Shown piece by piece: positions 47,254 through 64,000 of a DNA stretch of 64,000 bases. The notes under the pieces are model-generated. The model did no database searches. It was not told where the DNA came from and saw only the letters and a program-made list of their open reading frames with translations. A program made the position numbers and the translations under genes. Origin of the DNA: Datnioides undecimradiatus (lineage: Eukaryota > Chordata > Actinopteri > Lobotiformes > Datnioididae); assembly GCA_008933995.1 (NCBI GenBank), contig WARS01002847.1, forward strand, positions 186,001 through 250,000. Reading direction: 5' to 3'. The stretch's first letter is position 1. Each line of letters begins with the position of its first letter.

Positions 47254-49158
47254 ATACTTCTACAATTCTACAATGTCATTTGGCAGATGCTGTGATCCAA
47301 AGCATTGTAGATATTCTTCTAGTATACAATTAGTTCAGTGTCAGTTGGAGTGTCAGTTCTACACATCTGACATTTGACTGTTATTCAGTGTTTTCTACCT
47401 TTCATGAGGTTTGGACATGCATGGCGGGTCGATGACAGCTGACCTTTGTTGTCATGGCAACAATAATAAGGTCGGGTTTAGACTCAAAACCAATTAGTTA
47501 AATTTAGGAGAAGATCATGGTTTGTGCTGATGCAAACGCAAATTAGTAAAAGTGACTTTTTAGATTTAAGTTCAACCTGTGTCCCGCCAGAAAACAGCAT
47601 TTTTTTCCTACATGGTTTGGGGCACCTGAATGCATCTTTGTCATCATTCAGTGTGTTTTCATGAGAGCATGTCAGTTTTTCTGTGCATAATTTCTGGATC
47701 TCACACAAGTTTTTGATTCATTTTCATTTTGTAAATCCTTTAATCTGAAAGGTTGCTTTAACAACAACACTGTTAGTGAAATCCGGGCTGTAGCTCAGAG
47801 GAGGTCCAGCAGAGGGCGCCAGCTGCATGCAGACTGAGCAAAGTCACGTTCGAAATAGTTTCTACTGAGAAGAGATTCTGCATCAATAAAAAGCACGTTA
47901 TCACTAAACCTGATGAACAGACGACAATGTTCACAGTTGTTTCACTCATTTCAAACACTTTTCACCTGATTTTAATATTAAGAATAAAAACAAATCAAAT
48001 GGATGTTTTTAGAAAATATTTTCAGACGTGTTATTATATTTTACATTTTTATGATGCTGATGCTATGATGGTGCTATAGTGACCGACAATGTGTCAATTT
48101 TAAGCCATGAATATTTAATTAATTAATTTAATGACTTTGTTCTTGTCAATATTATTTAAATGTTCATAAAAACAATTTTCAGAGATGACTAGTGTTACTG
48201 TAACTTCCCACAGGTAAAAGCCGACCTCAGGGTTCAGAGACACATTCAGACACATTCGGTTTTTATGTTGAGGTGAAAAGTCAAGCTGTTTTTCAGCTGA
48301 GATTTCCTCTGAAGCACACGACTGAAACAAGAAACTCACTCTGTGTGTGAGTGTGTGTGATGTAACCCTCAGTAATGTCGGTTCTGTTGGCAGCTGTTGC
48401 TCTTCTTGTCTTTCTCTCTGAACTTTAGCCCTTTAGATCCAACAGCAGCTGCTCCTGCACTGCCTCTGACACGGGCAGGAAGTGGAACCAGAGGAGGAAG
48501 CAGCTCCCATTTCCCTGAAACAGGTTGTTGTACCAGCAGGTGTGCTGGTACAATGGTGAACAGGTATCGACATGTTTAGGTGTACGTGTGTAAAAGGTGT
48601 ACAGGTATAGACGTGCTTGTGGGTTCTGTAAATAAAGGTTGTTTCCTGTGACGGACTACCTGTGATTTGTGGGATCTCACAGTCCAGGTGTCCAATCACA
48701 AACATGGACAGGTGTCCAGTCTCACTTTTCTTACAAGAAGGACAAACTACTCTGTCGATGCAAACAAGAAACATAAAATGTTTAACAACTAATTTCATGT
48801 AATAACTCCTCTGTACTCCATGTGTGTAGCAGTAGTCACCTGAGTTAACCTCAAATCCTGCTTAGTGTAGAAGCCTCAGGTGTGCAGGTGTAAACATCAG
48901 GCAGAAACATTCAACAGTTTGAAACTTTAATCACTTTGTCTTCACTGCAGGTCACATCTGTCTTCCATCATCATCCTCGAACATTTAAAATCAATCAGTC
49001 AGTCAGTCAATCAATCAGTCAGTCAGTCACAAGGCTGATGACTCTGATTCTCATCCAGCAGTAAAGTTTACTTCATCTGTGAGTGAATTTATAAAGAAAA
49101 ACAGCAGCTGATGTTTGGGCTGAAGAGAGACGCTGGTACATTACAGTAACACTGACGT

Positions 49159-49191
<33 letters not shown>

Positions 49192-49390
49192 TGTGTGTGT
49201 GAAAGAGAGAGAGAGAGTCTGCAGTGAGAAGGAGCTGATGTGTGTCATCTGCACAGGTTTTGTGATTTAAAAACAGTTTTGTTGAAAGTTTTCTTTACTT
49301 TTTACTAACTCTCATTGTGATTCACACGCTTCAAATGATTTAATCCAATTTGATTTAATCTATGTGATGTTTACATCTTTGTCACAATCA
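47254..49390. other. gh1-scn4a intergenic region, unassigned
   Basis: No gene could be supported. A short signal-peptide-like frame at 48374 (MSVLLAAVALLVFLSEL then stop) and an AATAAA at 48629-48634 hint at a plus-strand transcript end, but no exon chain was found. A CAGT repeat lies at about 48990-49030 and a (GT)n run at about 49160-49200. Confidence 0.4.
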
Positions 49391-49425
49391 CTGTAGGTTC
49401 ACAATCACTGAGCGTGAACCTACAG
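49391..49425. repeat. Perfect 12-bp inverted repeat
   Basis: CTGTAGGTTCAC (49391-49402) and GTGAACCTACAG (49414-49425) are exact inverse complements with an 11-nt loop. Its function is unknown; it lies upstream of repeat copy 2. Confidence 0.85.
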
Positions 49426-49557
49426 TTTTTCTTCTGTTGCCTTGGTAACACCATCATAAGCCGTCCTGTGACATTGGATCTTGTTGCAGCTGTGAAATAG
49501 TCCAGATGTGTCACTGAAGTTCAGTCCAGATGTTCACCGCCTGATGCTTGAGTCCTG

Positions 49558-50020
49558 GTCTGCTCTGTGAAAATGAACATGTAGGATTACAATGTTTGAA
49601 CTCCACTGCAGTACAATGAGTCGTCACGGCAACCAACAGCAATGAAACGAAAGTTATTTCACTGTCTCAACACTTTCCATTGAGTTTATCTGAACATGAC
49701 TGGAACTGACACGAGCCGAGTCACTGAGCACCTGGTATCCATGGCAACCATCACACGGTCAATGTCACCGTTTTAGACTGTTGCACAGAGTTTGTTGATG
49801 TTTTCATTGTGCTTGCAGTGTTTGGCTGTTAGTTACAGGGGACAGTGTGATCCTCCATCACTGCCCCATCACACATGCTCTCTCATTGTGATCAATCTCA
49901 TTGTGGTAGCAGGGTGTGGTTTAGCGTCAGCTGTGGGAGAGGGATGGGGAGTGGCTCACGAATGCTGAGAGAGGGTCGTTGTATTGGTGTGTCCTGGACG
50001 GCCGGACGGCACAGTGGGGG
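49558..50020 (+). repeat. Dispersed repeat, copy 2 (probable LTR/leader)
   Basis: Matches 862-1515 with deletions. Here it leads directly into a gag-like frame, which suggests that this family is a Ty3/Gypsy LTR element. Confidence 0.65.
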
Positions 50021-50530
50021 ACCAACGGAGGAACAAGTGCTCTTACATGCATATTTTGGCAACTAAAAAGTCACAGCAGTAGCAGGTGCAGCCGCCGACA
50101 GCAATTGTTCAGATGTTGGCGGAGATAGTGGCGAAGCATCGTGAGCAGACAGCGTCTCGAGGCACTTCAGGACTGGTCGGAGAAGCAAACAAAGGTGCTG
50201 GCAGAGCTACTGTCCTGGTCAGGGGTGGCAGCGTCCGCTTCTCCTTCCGTCCCAGTCTCTGGGATGGCACTCCCTAGAATGACGTCGGCAGATGATCCTC
50301 AGTCATTAATTGAGATGTTCGGCGGTGGAGTGGGCCATGTGCCTGCTTTCACTGCTGGTGGGGAAAGTTCAGATAGTGGTGCTTGGTCTGCCAGCTGCTC
50401 CGGGTGGGCGGCACGCCAACGCCCTCTACAGGTCCAGGGGGGACATACAGCATTCCGGTAAGGATCCAGGGTGGATTCAGGCTGTGAGCAGTCTTTGATC
50501 CATGAAAACCAGGTTCACTCTGGGGCTTTG
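50021..50530 (+). mobile_element. Degenerate Ty3/Gypsy gag fragment
   Basis: Frames at 50141-50461 and 50310-50498 contain RLEALQDWSEKQTKVLAELL, LPRMTSADDPQSLIEMFGG and, after a frameshift, WAMCLLSLLVGKVQIVVLGL. This is the order seen in fish Gypsy Gag proteins (coiled segment, LPKMTPxDDPEAFLxxFE, then LLPLLTGxAQxAxLxLP). No pol genes follow. Confidence 0.75.
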
Positions 50531-52295
50531 ATGGAAGCATCATGGGTGGAGATCAGGTGTGTACAATGGGATGTCCACTGATACCCAGTGGTACCAGTAT
50601 AAATTAAAAATAAGGGGAAAATGCATAGGATCAAGGCTGTGGTTAGCTTGTGCCTGGCGCACCTTTTCATTCTTGGAACAGATTGGCCAGGGTTTCATAG
50701 ATTGGTGGGGCAGTGTGTGGGGGACCACTCATGACCAGTAGGGACATGTGGGGTGTGTGCTGTACTTAGTGGTGACGCAAGTTTGTCCAATGCTGCGGAA
50801 CAAAAGAACAATAAAGAACATTTGGGAGAACGTGTCCAACATGACTGCGGTGTGTTTTGTGATGGCTGAGAGGACCCTGGCTACACTCATACTTCAACTT
50901 GACACATGAGTGCAGAGAAAGAAGAGACAATGTAAATTTTGTATTCAGAAAATTTTGTTCAGAAAACCTGCTGCTGGGGACTGAAAGGAGTTGACATCTG
51001 TCCACAGGGATCACACCTGACCTCCATTCAGGTTACAGCTTGTTCTGATTGGATGACTTCACTGTCAGTCACCAGCAGCTTTGATCAGAGACTCCAGGGT
51101 CAAGCTGGGCCAGTTTACTTATTTAGAGAACAATAGACTCAAATGTTTTATCTTTTGACAGATGACCAAAGCTTCAGAGCTGAATTAGCTCTGATTGGTT
51201 GTTAAAGGGTCCATTCTAACTCTTATTGGCTGGTTCACATCATCTTCACGGGAGCAACACAACTGATTCAGAGCAGATAGGGTTCAGACCCCATGGACCA
51301 AACTGATGTGACACTGTGACAGTTTTCAGAGTTCATGGAGGATATTTTAGTGTATATAGGCGATAAAAAGACTTGGTAAAATCCACCTGTGTGACTGATG
51401 GTGACTGTTCAGGGTGGGAACAGCACCTTATTCTTGTTTATATCAAATTATATAAACAAGAATAAGAGAAACATGAGTTTAAAAATCCAACGTTACCCAG
51501 GGCTCATCTGCCCTCTCATCGGCTGTTTGTGTGCCAGTTTATATCAGTATGCAGGCTGAACAGAGAACCAGGCTTCAACCCACATTTCAGATGTCTACTT
51601 TTGGTTGGGCTCAGAGACAGGCCAAGTCTAAACGAGGCAGACTGAAGAAAATGGACTGAAGTACAGGTGACAACCTGGACAGGTATATGTTCTGCAGGGC
51701 TGGTGGGAAAAGTGGGATGAGGTGTACAGGCAGGTGGGCGAAGTCAGATGATGGGAGATGGAAGGTGAAGAGTTTACTAATGTAGTCAATGCCACATGGG
51801 GGTCAGCACAAGAGTGAACACCTGGGAACAGGTAAGAATCACCTGGTCTGAAACTAAGAGTGTGTAATCACACATTGATAAATTATAGTATCTATTATAT
51901 GAGTGTTACTACTAACCTGCATAAGTTGTTCAATCTAATTAACTATCACACACGGTCTGTCAGTGAGCCTGGATGAAGCACAACACCTCAGCACAAACAG
52001 GAAATGACACAGTATTGACATTATGCTCGTGCATAGCCAGAAGAGGAGAACACAACCAACCAACACAGTTTAAGGAAACCTGCAGCAGAACTTTAGCGTT
52101 ATCAGGGGCTACAGGATCTGTGGCCGTTGCTCATCAAACAGGCAAATGTTTACTTGACTCAACTCAACTCTGAGGAGTCTGTAAAGAGGCCGCTGACTGC
52201 TCCTTCGACAGAAAATGCCACAGGTGAGGTGTCACAGCGCAGAGGACAACAGGAGCCACCGGAGAAACAGGTGAAACATCTATCATCAGCAATCA
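50531..52295. other. Region 3' of scn4a
   Basis: No exon was seen. It contains a perfect 17-bp hairpin at 51427-51466 and, near 52296, the presumed scn4a 3' UTR. No clear poly(A) signal for scn4a was identified. Confidence 0.4.
51427..51466. repeat. Perfect 17-bp inverted repeat (hairpin)
   Basis: CTTATTCTTGTTTATAT (51427-51443) and ATATAAACAAGAATAAG (51450-51466) are exact inverse complements around a 6-nt loop. It could be the core of an eroded MITE or a structured RNA element downstream of scn4a. Confidence 0.85.

Positions 52296-64000
<11,705 letters not shown>

Noticed and set aside
48374-48640. Signal-peptide-like start (MSVLLAAVALLVFLSEL) and an AATAAA, possibly cd79b or another membrane protein
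   Set aside because: A stop follows after 17 codons. No Ig domain, transmembrane segment or ITAM could be assembled nearby.

Overview
The window is genomic DNA from a bony fish, most likely a percomorph (spiny-rayed) teleost. The evidence is a six-exon growth hormone gene encoding 204 residues, (CA)n/(TG)n microsatellites, and abundant fish-type LINEs, Tc1-like transposons and a Penelope-like fragment. Five vertebrate genes are visible, and their exon-intron structure was rebuilt by hand from splice signals and reading phase.

Layout: (1) crhr1, plus strand, 2366-4911, the 3' eight coding exons only; the extracellular domain and TM1 lie before the window. (2) mapt (tau), plus strand, about 9404-13966. 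It has a large acidic exon with an apparent frameshift and only three microtubule-binding repeats. A partial copy of its last repeat exon lies downstream at 15663-15783. (3) cdc27, minus strand, 32384-17268, complete with 20 coding exons summing to 2397 nt (798 aa). (4) gh1, minus strand, 39391-36970, complete with six coding exons (615 nt, 204 aa). (5) scn4a, a muscle-type voltage-gated sodium channel, minus strand, from the window end (64000) to 52296. It covers domain III S2 to the C-terminus, 784 aa in phase.

The genes do not form a pathway. crhr1 and gh1 belong to pituitary and stress endocrinology, mapt is neuronal, cdc27 is an anaphase-promoting complex subunit and scn4a is a muscle channel. 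Their human orthologues lie on 17q21-q23, so the window probably represents a conserved linkage group in compact form.

The space between and within the genes is rich in mobile DNA. It holds at least six copies or fragments of one L2/Maui-like LINE family and a CR1/Rex1-like LINE. There is a 569-bp solo LTR with a perfect 5-bp target duplication nested in a LINE, and a degenerate Ty3/Gypsy gag. Other elements are four Tc1/mariner-type copies (one with DD37E spacing), a Harbinger-like MITE with TTA target duplication, and a Penelope-like fragment carrying a hammerhead-ribozyme-like motif.

The most interesting points are: an AT-AC intron in the sodium channel III-IV linker; three introns inside the channel's normally undivided terminal exon; a three-repeat tau with a duplicated partial repeat exon; an extra cysteine near the growth hormone N-terminus; and the hammerhead-like motif.
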